A stretch of 36,837 nt of DNA from an uncultured Lachnospiraceae bacterium (GTDB lineage: Bacteria > Bacillota > Clostridia > Lachnospirales > Lachnospiraceae): positions 1 to 36,837 of the forward strand of contig CANQAR010000039.1 in the NCBI GenBank assembly GCA_947588845.1, read 5' to 3'. The first letter of the stretch is position 1. The number at the start of each line of letters is the position of its first letter. Below, in pieces: positions 6,838 through 14,112 of this stretch. The notes under the pieces are model-generated. The model was not told the DNA's origin. It searched no databases and saw only the letters and a program-made list of their open reading frames with translations. The position numbers and the translations under genes were made by a program.

Positions 6838-9747
6838 TTAATAATACTGCTCAATATAGCTGTACGCCTTGTCAAAGACTTCCTTATCCTTGATCTTATA
6901 TTTCACCCAGACAACACTGCGTAGGGCCTTTTTGACTTCCTGCCTTCCACCAGTGGTATTCTGCCATCCATCAAAACGGACGATTTTCACAATGTCATCA
7001 ATGTCCGTGACAATCCTTTCCACGATGATGGGAGTATTGGTGTTTTTCACGCCGTTGAAGAGCTCCGTCAGGGCGGCCTTGCCCTTATCAATTTCCTCCT
7101 CCGGCACAACCTCCTTCTCGGCCTGCGCCGCCTCGCGAGCAAGCTCTAACAGCATTTTCAGAAATTCAATGCTATTGATAAGTCCCTGTTCATGCTGTTC
7201 ACGCAATCGCTCCAGCTTATCGCCAAGCCGCATCCATTTCGGATCATCAGTGTGCTTATGGATTCTCGCTACGAGGTCAATTTCGACTTTCTTTGCAGCA
7301 TTTCTGGCTCCTTTATGCTTCTCAATAAACGCATCTATCAGCTCAGCATCGAGAGACAAGACCTCTTCGTCCTCATGAACCTCGCCAACGTCCATATTAG
7401 AGTTTACAATCTCCATCGTCTTCGCTCCAAGTGCAGCCCAGATCAACCCGCCTCCACCATTAGCCGGCTTAACAGATTCATAAACCTTGGTGAGCCACAC
7501 ATAGTCCGGCTGGATCGCAACCAGCATTGGATCAGGAGAAATTGCGTTCCATGCCCGATTCAAAACCTGATAATCGGCTGCAAACTTGTCCTTCTCCGCG
7601 TTGGTGGGCAAGCATTCCTGCGCGGCCATCAAGCCCTCCCAACCGTCTATGGTACGATCAACACCCATAAAATAACTAAGACACTTTCTAAGAAGCGCCG
7701 GTATCTGCTTCTTAACTTCCTCAATATTCGTAATGACCTTCTTCATACTGCCTTCATCGAAGTCCAGAGCTTTGGCCACGTTGTCGAAAATGCCAATATA
7801 ATCCACGATCAACCCATTCGTCTTACCTTCATCATAAGTTCGATTCGTGCGGCAAATTGCCTGCAGCAAGGTGTGATCCTTCATCGGTTTATCTAAGTAC
7901 ATAACCTGCAAAATCGGAGCATCAAAACCGGTCAGAAGCTTTGCCGTAACAATAACAATCTCAAGCGGGTCGTTAGGATCCCTGAAACGGTCAAGAATCT
8001 TCGCTTCCTCATCTTTGGAACGCCGGTATGCTTTGTATTCGTCCGCTTTATCATCATTGGTATCCATGACGATTGTAGAGCAATCAGGACCCAGAAGCTT
8101 ATCCAACTCCGTTTTATATTTGATACAGCAAGGGCGGTCATAAACAACCACCTGGGCCTTATATCCATTCGGACGTATCTTCTCGGTGAAGTGCTTTGCA
8201 ATATGCGCACATACTTTGTGGATACGTTTTTCATTGTACATAATGGCTTGCATATTGACACGTTTTGAAAGTTCAGCCTTATCCGAATCCGAAAGATCAC
8301 GTGTCAGAATATCAAACTCACGATCCATTGTATCTCTGTCTACGCGAAGATCCACCGGTACCGGCTCGAAATTAAGCGGCAGCGTCGCATGGTCACGAAT
8401 AGAATCCGAGAAAGAATATTTGCTCATATATCCGCTGCGGTCTTCTGTTGCACCAAATGTTGCAAATGTATTCTTGTCCAAACGGTTGATCGGTGTACCC
8501 GTCATACCAAAGAAAAATGCATTCGGAAGAGCCGTCCTCATCTTGATACCAAGATCGCCTTCCTGCGTTCTGTGACATTCATCCACCATTACGATGATGT
8601 TATCGCGCGGACTAAGCTCGCTGGTAACTTCCTGAAAACGGAAGATAGTCGTAATGATAATTTTTCGAATATCCTGGCGAAGCATCGTCATCAGCTGATC
8701 TCGGGTAGAAGCAGACTCCAGGTTACCCACATCGGACGAATGAAACTGTGCCGTAATCTGCGATTCCAGATCCAATCGATCGTCAACAATGATAACCGTC
8801 GGATTCTTAAGTTCCGGAAGCATCCGAAGCTTCACTGCTGCAAATTCCATAAGGTAAGATTTACCGGACCCCTGGAAGTGCCAGATAAGACCCTTTTTGG
8901 GATAGCCGGCACATACACGTTCGATGATCATGTTCGCACCTTCGTACTGCTGATAGCGAGCAATCACCTTGTATTTACGATATTTGTTATCAGTCGCATA
9001 AAGCGTGAAGAACTGGAACAAGTCCATGATCTTATACTTAGTGATCATGTCCTGCACGCTGGTCTGCACTGCAGCCAAAGAACCATCAGATTTGTCATCC
9101 GTCGTATGCCAAGGACCATACTTAGCTGCCGGCATACAAACAGAACCGTAGCGGTAGCACTTGCCTTCTGTAGCAAAATTAAACACATTCGTTACAAACA
9201 TCTGCGGAATACTTTGCTCGTACTTGTTGATATCCTGGGCTCCATCCAGCCATGTGATAGCAGCGCGCACTGGAGTCTTCAACTCACCAATGGCAAACGG
9301 GAAACCATTAACCAGAAGAACAATATCCAGTCTCTTGCCGCCTTCTTTTTTCGGATACACCCACTGATTCGTTACTACATACTGGTTTCGATTCAGCTTG
9401 CCATTAATCTCTGTTCCAAAAATGTCAATGGATACCTGCCTGCCATCTTTACCAAACGGATAAGAATTTTTCTCAAAAACCATCTGCTTAAAAGCCTCGT
9501 TCTGCGTCACCAGGTTCTGTGCATTGGTAGAGAGGAAAAGGGTACGCAGCTTATATATGATCTCATCTGCCCGTGATTCGTCCTCTGCAATTTCAGGGTT
9601 AAGTCTTATAAGCGCATCACGCACCATAGGCTCCACCATGACATCACTTTCTTCTCTGTCAAGATCATCTGCTGAGATATACTCCCAGCCGTTTCTCCTG
9701 AGCGTAGAAATAATCAGCTGCTCAGTCGTGTTGTCTTCATTAAACAT
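6838..9747 (-). CDS. hsdR: Type I restriction enzyme subunit R (HsdR)
   Basis: A 969-residue translocase/nuclease subunit that cuts unmodified DNA after ATP-driven translocation in complex with HsdM2-HsdS. The N-terminal nuclease domain has DIVLLVNGFPFAIGELK (PD-(D/E)XK), matching the HSDR_N family. The SF2 helicase motor has Walker A QGSGKS (K296), motif II VDECH (D389), motif III GMTGTP, and motif VI around QAICRTNR. The length is typical. The ATG at 9747 follows AGGAGG by 8 nt. It lies 109 bp downstream of the recombinase and is followed closely by the DUF4365-like gene. All motor and nuclease motifs are intact, so the system should be able to restrict. Confidence 0.96.
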   Translation of the reverse strand: MFNEDNTTEQLIISTLRRNGWEYISADDLDREESDVMVEPMVRDALIRLNPEIAEDESRADEIIYKLRTLFLSTNAQNLVTQNEAFKQMVFEKNSYPFGKDGRQVSIDIFGTEINGKLNRNQYVVTNQWVYPKKEGGKRLDIVLLVNGFPFAIGELKTPVRAAITWLDGAQDINKYEQSIPQMFVTNVFNFATEGKCYRYGSVCMPAAKYGPWHTTDDKSDGSLAAVQTSVQDMITKYKIMDLFQFFTLYATDNKYRKYKVIARYQQYEGANMIIERVCAGYPKKGLIWHFQGSGKSYLMEFAAVKLRMLPELKNPTVIIVDDRLDLESQITAQFHSSDVGNLESASTRDQLMTMLRQDIRKIIITTIFRFQEVTSELSPRDNIIVMVDECHRTQEGDLGIKMRTALPNAFFFGMTGTPINRLDKNTFATFGATEDRSGYMSKYSFSDSIRDHATLPLNFEPVPVDLRVDRDTMDREFDILTRDLSDSDKAELSKRVNMQAIMYNEKRIHKVCAHIAKHFTEKIRPNGYKAQVVVYDRPCCIKYKTELDKLLGPDCSTIVMDTNDDKADEYKAYRRSKDEEAKILDRFRDPNDPLEIVIVTAKLLTGFDAPILQVMYLDKPMKDHTLLQAICRTNRTYDEGKTNGLIVDYIGIFDNVAKALDFDEGSMKKVITNIEEVKKQIPALLRKCLSYFMGVDRTIDGWEGLMAAQECLPTNAEKDKFAADYQVLNRAWNAISPDPMLVAIQPDYVWLTKVYESVKPANGGGGLIWAALGAKTMEIVNSNMDVGEVHEDEEVLSLDAELIDAFIEKHKGARNAAKKVEIDLVARIHKHTDDPKWMRLGDKLERLREQHEQGLINSIEFLKMLLELAREAAQAEKEVVPEEEIDKGKAALTELFNGVKNTNTPIIVERIVTDIDDIVKIVRFDGWQNTTGGRQEVKKALRSVVWVKYKIKDKEVFDKAYSYIEQYY

Positions 9748-9856
9748 GTGAGTAACCTCCTGTATTGATCTATTATCTTATAATTATTTTGCAGTAATAA
9801 TTTTGATTTGAACACATCTGAGTAACAAGTTTTGAATTATATACAAGCACAAGTCT

Positions 9857-10834
9857 CTATCCAATGTATTTACGATGCGACTCCTTCACATTGTTCTGAT
9901 TCACCATCGCGTACTGAAGCGTTGTATCAATACTTTGATGCCCAAGAAGCTGCTGCACTTGTTCAATCGGCATACCTTTGTCAATCGCCATCGTCGCCAG
10001 TGTTCTGCGAAATTTATGTGGATGTACTTTATGTAAGTTTAACTCTCGCCCAATTTTTCGAAGGCGAATTTCTACTCCGCTAATCTGTAATCGTTCAAAT
10101 GGTTTGAGCAGTGATACAAACAACGCGTCATTCTGATCAGTCCGCTCGGCCAGATACCTTTGCAGATGAATTTTCGTGCGGGCATCAAAGTAAACTTTAC
10201 GTTCCTTATTGCCTTTTCCAAATACAATACATTCTCTGTTGTCAAAGTCCACGTCATCACGATTGAGCTTTACCAGCTCCCCAACACGGATTCCTGTTGA
10301 GGCCAGCAAATCAATCATCGCAAGATCCCGTGTATTGTCGCAATGATCACGCATCAGTTCCAACGATTCGTCTGTATAGGTTTCTTTTACCGTTTTACCA
10401 GTCTTAACTTTGTGTATTCTTCTAACAGGACTTTTAATTATGTAATCTTCATCCTCAAGCCAGGCAAAGAAACTGGACAGAATGCGTCTTACATTATCGA
10501 GGGTCACTTTGCTCACCGTCCCCCGTCGCTGATATGTATCGAGATACGAACGAAGATCTTCTGTTGTTATTTGACATTCCGGCTTACTGATGCTTTCCAG
10601 CATATTCCGGATTGTAGATTCATAATAACGTAGAGATTTTTTTGAGCATCCTTCGATGCGCTTTGCAGCCATAAAGATGGGAAGCAGGTCAGGTTTCTCT
10701 GTTGTACTTTTGTTCTCTATCTCTTCAAATTGAGATAAGTGCTTTTGTAGTACCTCCAAGAGACACTTCATCTGGTTTTCATCTAAAATTCTGCTAAGAT
10801 CATTCTGGATTTTGGTTATTACTTGACTGATCAT
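9857..10834 (-). CDS. Tyrosine recombinase linked to hsdS (specificity switching)
   Basis: A 325-residue XerC/D-like integrase. The start is ATG 10834 behind GGAGG (8 nt), rather than the in-frame ATG at 10897, which has no good site. An N-terminal SAM-like core-binding domain (about 40-130) precedes the catalytic domain, which has all active-site residues: R183 (GIRVGE), K in GKGNKERK, H273 and R276 (HPHKFRR), H299 (LLGH) and nucleophile Y308 (LQYAM). It sits between hsdS and hsdR in the same operon. That placement is known for recombinases that rearrange hsdS recognition domains, rather than for integrases of mobile elements. No attachment sites of an integrated element were seen around it. 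The likely target here is the 15-bp repeat shared by the two hsdS genes. Confidence 0.9.
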   Translation of the reverse strand: MISQVITKIQNDLSRILDENQMKCLLEVLQKHLSQFEEIENKSTTEKPDLLPIFMAAKRIEGCSKKSLRYYESTIRNMLESISKPECQITTEDLRSYLDTYQRRGTVSKVTLDNVRRILSSFFAWLEDEDYIIKSPVRRIHKVKTGKTVKETYTDESLELMRDHCDNTRDLAMIDLLASTGIRVGELVKLNRDDVDFDNRECIVFGKGNKERKVYFDARTKIHLQRYLAERTDQNDALFVSLLKPFERLQISGVEIRLRKIGRELNLHKVHPHKFRRTLATMAIDKGMPIEQVQQLLGHQSIDTTLQYAMVNQNNVKESHRKYIG

Positions 10835-10908
10835 GATTGTTTCCTCCTTTTCATTCCCTCCGTTTCCGGTATTACCACGAACCAGAGGAAACTTCATGAC
10901 CTCATTCC

Positions 10909-12042
10909 TTAGCCAAGATTTTCTTTTATGATACGTTTATAGGTAGCAACAAGCTCTGAAAGTGCCTGTTCTATTTCAAATTTTGATTTATCGCTTTGGC
11001 GGACGAAGGACATAAATTGCTGCTGCAAGGTTATTGGGGGAACTATTGCTTCCAACTTTTGTATTTTCCCTTGAAAAAGATTAGCTTGCGAAGTTTGGCT
11101 TTTTGACGCTTCAATCTGCTTTTGTGTATATGGCATCATAATCATCTGCTCCATGAATTCGGGCAGTATACACTCCTGCAAACGTATCAGGGCAACGCTA
11201 CGAACCATTTGAAAACGCAGGCCAACAGGAACAACACAGGCCCTTCCCACAGTTCCTGAGCATGAAATTAGAATATCTCCCGCTTTTGGAATAATTCTTT
11301 TTGCGATTCTTTCATATTCGGCTTCATCTATGTAATCCACTTCATCAAAAGACAGTTTATGATTTAGAACATTTCGGGCTGACAACAAATAAATCCCGTG
11401 TTCGCTTCTTTTTGGTGTTGCATGTTCTCCATCTGTAATTACCGAGCAGATATTTTCATATCGTTCTTTTCTCCATCCCATAGGATTACTTTCGGGATTT
11501 CCAAACATCTCGATAAATTGAGACTTGACAAGCTCATCCGTTGCAGAAATCAATTCTTTGTATGAATCCATCGTTTCATTCATAGCCCACAATACTGTAG
11601 CCAGGCGACGTTGTGTATCAAGATCTGGAAGCTCAAATTCCAATTCTTTCAAATCACGCCAGTTAATTGTCGGTGACAACGAACCGACAGAAATCTTTAT
11701 CGCAACATCCAAAAAATAATCTGAGCTAATAAACAAGGGAAAGAAGTTCTTATCTATCACATCCTCTTTCGGCCTTAATACCATGCCATGCGCAGAAAAT
11801 ATTCCATCAAAAGGTGCAATAGCAACCTTTTTCTGATAAGCTCTTCGTTTTCCAAAAAGAACATCCCCCTTACGCATGATCAGTTTCTCTCCAATCGGCG
11901 CTACTTCAGAACCATATCGCGTAACCTTAAGACTGCCAGAATCTAAATGCTCCAAACCAAGGTAGGTGAAGCGATCTTCTTCAACTGGTTTTTTCTTCTC
12001 AGTACTATTTATTGCAATCTGATCAAATCGATATTTTGCCAT
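10909..12042 (-). CDS. hsdS: Type I specificity subunit HsdS, full length (two recognition domains)
   Basis: A 377-residue HsdS that determines which DNA sequence is methylated and cut. Two target recognition domains (about residues 5-140 and 195-330) are each followed by a conserved helix; the central spacer reads ATDELVKSQFIEMFGN. The start is ATG 12042, which overlaps the stop of the upstream half-hsdS as TAATG and has AAGGTG upstream. A longer frame from 12081 lies inside the previous gene and is not used. The first domain resembles the half-HsdS upstream (for example YxGLEHL, FGxRRAYxKK and GSLSP are shared), so the two are paralogous cassettes. The recombinase gene follows 74 bp downstream. 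Confidence 0.93.
   Translation of the reverse strand: MAKYRFDQIAINSTEKKKPVEEDRFTYLGLEHLDSGSLKVTRYGSEVAPIGEKLIMRKGDVLFGKRRAYQKKVAIAPFDGIFSAHGMVLRPKEDVIDKNFFPLFISSDYFLDVAIKISVGSLSPTINWRDLKELEFELPDLDTQRRLATVLWAMNETMDSYKELISATDELVKSQFIEMFGNPESNPMGWRKERYENICSVITDGEHATPKRSEHGIYLLSARNVLNHKLSFDEVDYIDEAEYERIAKRIIPKAGDILISCSGTVGRACVVPVGLRFQMVRSVALIRLQECILPEFMEQMIMMPYTQKQIEASKSQTSQANLFQGKIQKLEAIVPPITLQQQFMSFVRQSDKSKFEIEQALSELVATYKRIIKENLG
11509..11523 (-). repeat. 15-bp direct repeat, copy in full hsdS (probable crossover site)
   Basis: CTCGATAAATTGAGA (as read on the plus strand) covers the SQFIE codons in the spacer between the two recognition domains. The identical 15-mer occurs at 12099-12113 in the half-hsdS, in the same orientation and codon frame. 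Flanking bases diverge quickly on one side. Confidence 0.8.
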
Positions 12043-12626
12043 TATGCGCACCTTCTTCCAGAAGTAACATGAATGGTCCATCGCCCATGATCAGCAGGCT
12101 CGATAAATTGAGATTTCACCAATTCATCTGTTGCTTCAATCAGTTCACGATAAGCTTTCTTTGTCTCAGTAATCGCCCACAAAAGCTCTGCAAGCTCCTT
12201 TTGCTTGTCCATGTCCGGCAACTCGAACTCATAGTTCTTAAGATGTTCCCACTTGACACGCGGAGAAAGAGATCCGGCAGATTTACCTACCGCAAAATCA
12301 AACAAATCATCATTCTGAATGATGAATGGCAGAAGTTCCGGAAAAATTTTATCTGGATCAGCCTCTATCACGGTAATATCTCCAGAGCAAATTCCGTCAA
12401 ACGGAGCCACGGCAGCCTTCTTAAGATAAGCACGCCTACGTCCAAACAAAACATTCCCCTTGCGGAACATTTTCGTAAAAGTATTCTCGGTGTCCTCACT
12501 CCATCTCGTAAGCGTAATTTCCCCAGAAATCAAGTGTTCCAGTCCTACAATGGGATACCCTTCCCTGCCTCCTTTACAGGTTTCCTTATGTTCATGAGCG
12601 ACATCTCCCAGTAAAACTCTAGGCAT
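12042..12626 (-). CDS. hsdS: Half-length HsdS (single recognition domain, truncated at the spacer)
   Basis: A 194-residue HsdS with one recognition domain and the following helix. Homology to HsdS ends exactly at KSQFIE; the last residues (PADHGRWTIH onward) are unrelated. The ATG at 12626 is preferred: it overlaps the end of hsdM2 (ATGCCTAG) and has AAGGCGG upstream; a GTG at 12635 is in frame. Half-HsdS proteins can dimerise to give a palindromic specificity, so it may be active alone. It may equally be a silent cassette awaiting fusion to the second half of the downstream hsdS. Homology ending exactly at the 15-bp repeat supports truncation by recombination there. Confidence 0.88.
   Translation of the reverse strand: MPRVLLGDVAHEHKETCKGGREGYPIVGLEHLISGEITLTRWSEDTENTFTKMFRKGNVLFGRRRAYLKKAAVAPFDGICSGDITVIEADPDKIFPELLPFIIQNDDLFDFAVGKSAGSLSPRVKWEHLKNYEFELPDMDKQKELAELLWAITETKKAYRELIEATDELVKSQFIEPADHGRWTIHVTSGRRCA
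12099..12113 (-). repeat. 15-bp direct repeat, copy in half-hsdS (probable crossover site)
   Basis: Identical to 11509-11523 and co-oriented. Codon phase is the same in both genes: each Glu codon ends at the first base of the repeat. Deletion of the 590 bp between them would therefore create an in-frame 375-residue HsdS. Confidence 0.8.
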
Positions 12627-14112
12627 CCTTCTCACCGCCTTTCTTAATCATTTCATTCAGAATCGTATAATACTTGAGCGCCCGTTCAGAAAATGCTCGC
12701 CAGCTTTCATAATGCTGCTGCAATGTATAGGTATCAACGTCTGAATCTTCAACAGCCGGTTTCACATACAGAGGAATGCTTAAAGAAAAATTATTCTCCT
12801 CGATGTCCTTTATAGTGGCCGTCTGCGCAAAGCCATCAATATTCTTATAATCTGCATATGCATCAGCTATTTTCTTTATATGGGTATCGGTCAGATAACT
12901 CTGCGCATTTTTGCGTTCCACATCGCTCACTGCATTGATAAACAGCACTTTACCACGGCGATCCACCGCTTTATTCATACGACAGATCATAATGCATGCC
13001 TCCATCGGCGAATTATAAAACAGATTTGGCGCGAGTCCTATCACACACTCTACATAATCACCGCGCACCAGCTTTTCACGCATATCACTCTCCTCATTGC
13101 GGAACAGAACTCCGTGAGGAAAGAGAATGGCACAACGTCCAGTCTTTTCATCCAGACTCTTTATAATGTGCTGCAGAAAAGCGTAATCTGCACGTCCCTG
13201 CGGAGGAACACCGAGAAAATTCCGTCCATATTTATCCGCTGAAAAAGCATCACGATTCCACTCTTTGATGGAATATGGCGGATTCGCCAGTACCAGGTCG
13301 AAGGTTTTCAGTTTGCCGCGTTCGATAAATGCCGGTGCCGCAAGGGTGTCACCATTTACAATCTGAAAATCCTCGATTCCATGGAGAAACAGATTCATTC
13401 TCGCGATAGCGGCAGTCAGCGCATTTATCTCCTGTCCATAAAGAGACACATTCCTCCACTCTTTTTTCTGATTCTTCAAATAAGAAATCGAAGAGATCAG
13501 CATTCCGGCACTTCCACAAGTAGGATCATAAATAGCTTCTCCTGACTCTGGTTTCAACATTTCTGTCATAAGATGCACTACAGTTCTATTCGTATAGAAC
13601 TCCTGCGCCGTATGGCCGCTGTCATCAGCAAACTGCTTGATAAGATACTCATATCCCTGTCCGAGCTCATCCTCCGGACAATTCTCTATTGACAGTGTCT
13701 TTGAGCTGAAATGTTCCAGCAGGTCCTTCAAAAGCCGGTCAGGAAGGCGTCTTTTATTCGTCCATGTGCCGTCTCCAAAGATTCCTGTCAGCTTGTCACT
13801 GTTTGCACTCTCGATAGCTCGGAATGCTTCCTGAATCGCTTTTCCGACATTCTCAGGAACATTTCTGACATCATCCCAATGTGCTCCATCCGGAATCGTA
13901 TAATTATGTGTTTCCTCCCAGTCAGCAGCTTCCGGTCCATTATCTTTAACCGCATTTTCTGTTTCTTCCTCATACACATCGTTAAGTCGCTTAAAGAATA
14001 ACAGTGGAAAAATGTACTGTTTATACGCCCCTGCATCGATATGGTTTCTCAGGAGGACAGCCGAGCCCCAAAGATACGATTCCAGCTCTTCCTGTGTAAT
14101 TTTTTTATTCAT
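12619..14112 (-). CDS. hsdM: Type I modification subunit HsdM (second copy)
   Basis: A 497-residue N6-adenine methyltransferase that uses S-adenosylmethionine and pairs with HsdS. It has the N-terminal helical HsdM domain (about 10-130), motif I DPTCGSAG (D196) and catalytic motif IV NPPY (N277), followed by RADYAFLQHI and FPHGVLFR segments typical of HsdM. It starts at ATG 14112, overlapping the end of the fusion gene by 8 bp, with GGAGG 8 nt upstream inside that gene, so translation is probably coupled. It directly precedes the hsdS genes and is the best candidate for the standard M subunit. It is recognisably different from the HsdM part of the upstream fusion. Confidence 0.95.
   Translation of the reverse strand: MNKKITQEELESYLWGSAVLLRNHIDAGAYKQYIFPLLFFKRLNDVYEEETENAVKDNGPEAADWEETHNYTIPDGAHWDDVRNVPENVGKAIQEAFRAIESANSDKLTGIFGDGTWTNKRRLPDRLLKDLLEHFSSKTLSIENCPEDELGQGYEYLIKQFADDSGHTAQEFYTNRTVVHLMTEMLKPESGEAIYDPTCGSAGMLISSISYLKNQKKEWRNVSLYGQEINALTAAIARMNLFLHGIEDFQIVNGDTLAAPAFIERGKLKTFDLVLANPPYSIKEWNRDAFSADKYGRNFLGVPPQGRADYAFLQHIIKSLDEKTGRCAILFPHGVLFRNEESDMREKLVRGDYVECVIGLAPNLFYNSPMEACIMICRMNKAVDRRGKVLFINAVSDVERKNAQSYLTDTHIKKIADAYADYKNIDGFAQTATIKDIEENNFSLSIPLYVKPAVEDSDVDTYTLQQHYESWRAFSERALKYYTILNEMIKKGGEKDA

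Noticed and set aside
8389-9576. 395-codon plus-strand open frame opposite hsdR
   Set aside because: It is antisense to strongly conserved HsdR motifs, has no domain resemblance and no ribosome site; it is a shadow of the real gene.
9748-9856. Separate promoter for hsdR in the gap after the recombinase
   Set aside because: The gap is AT-rich but no -35/-10 pair with sensible spacing stood out.
10897-12635. Classical inversion-type hsdS phase variation
   Set aside because: No inverted hsdS copy or inverted repeat pair was found in the window; the two copies are co-oriented, which predicts excision instead.
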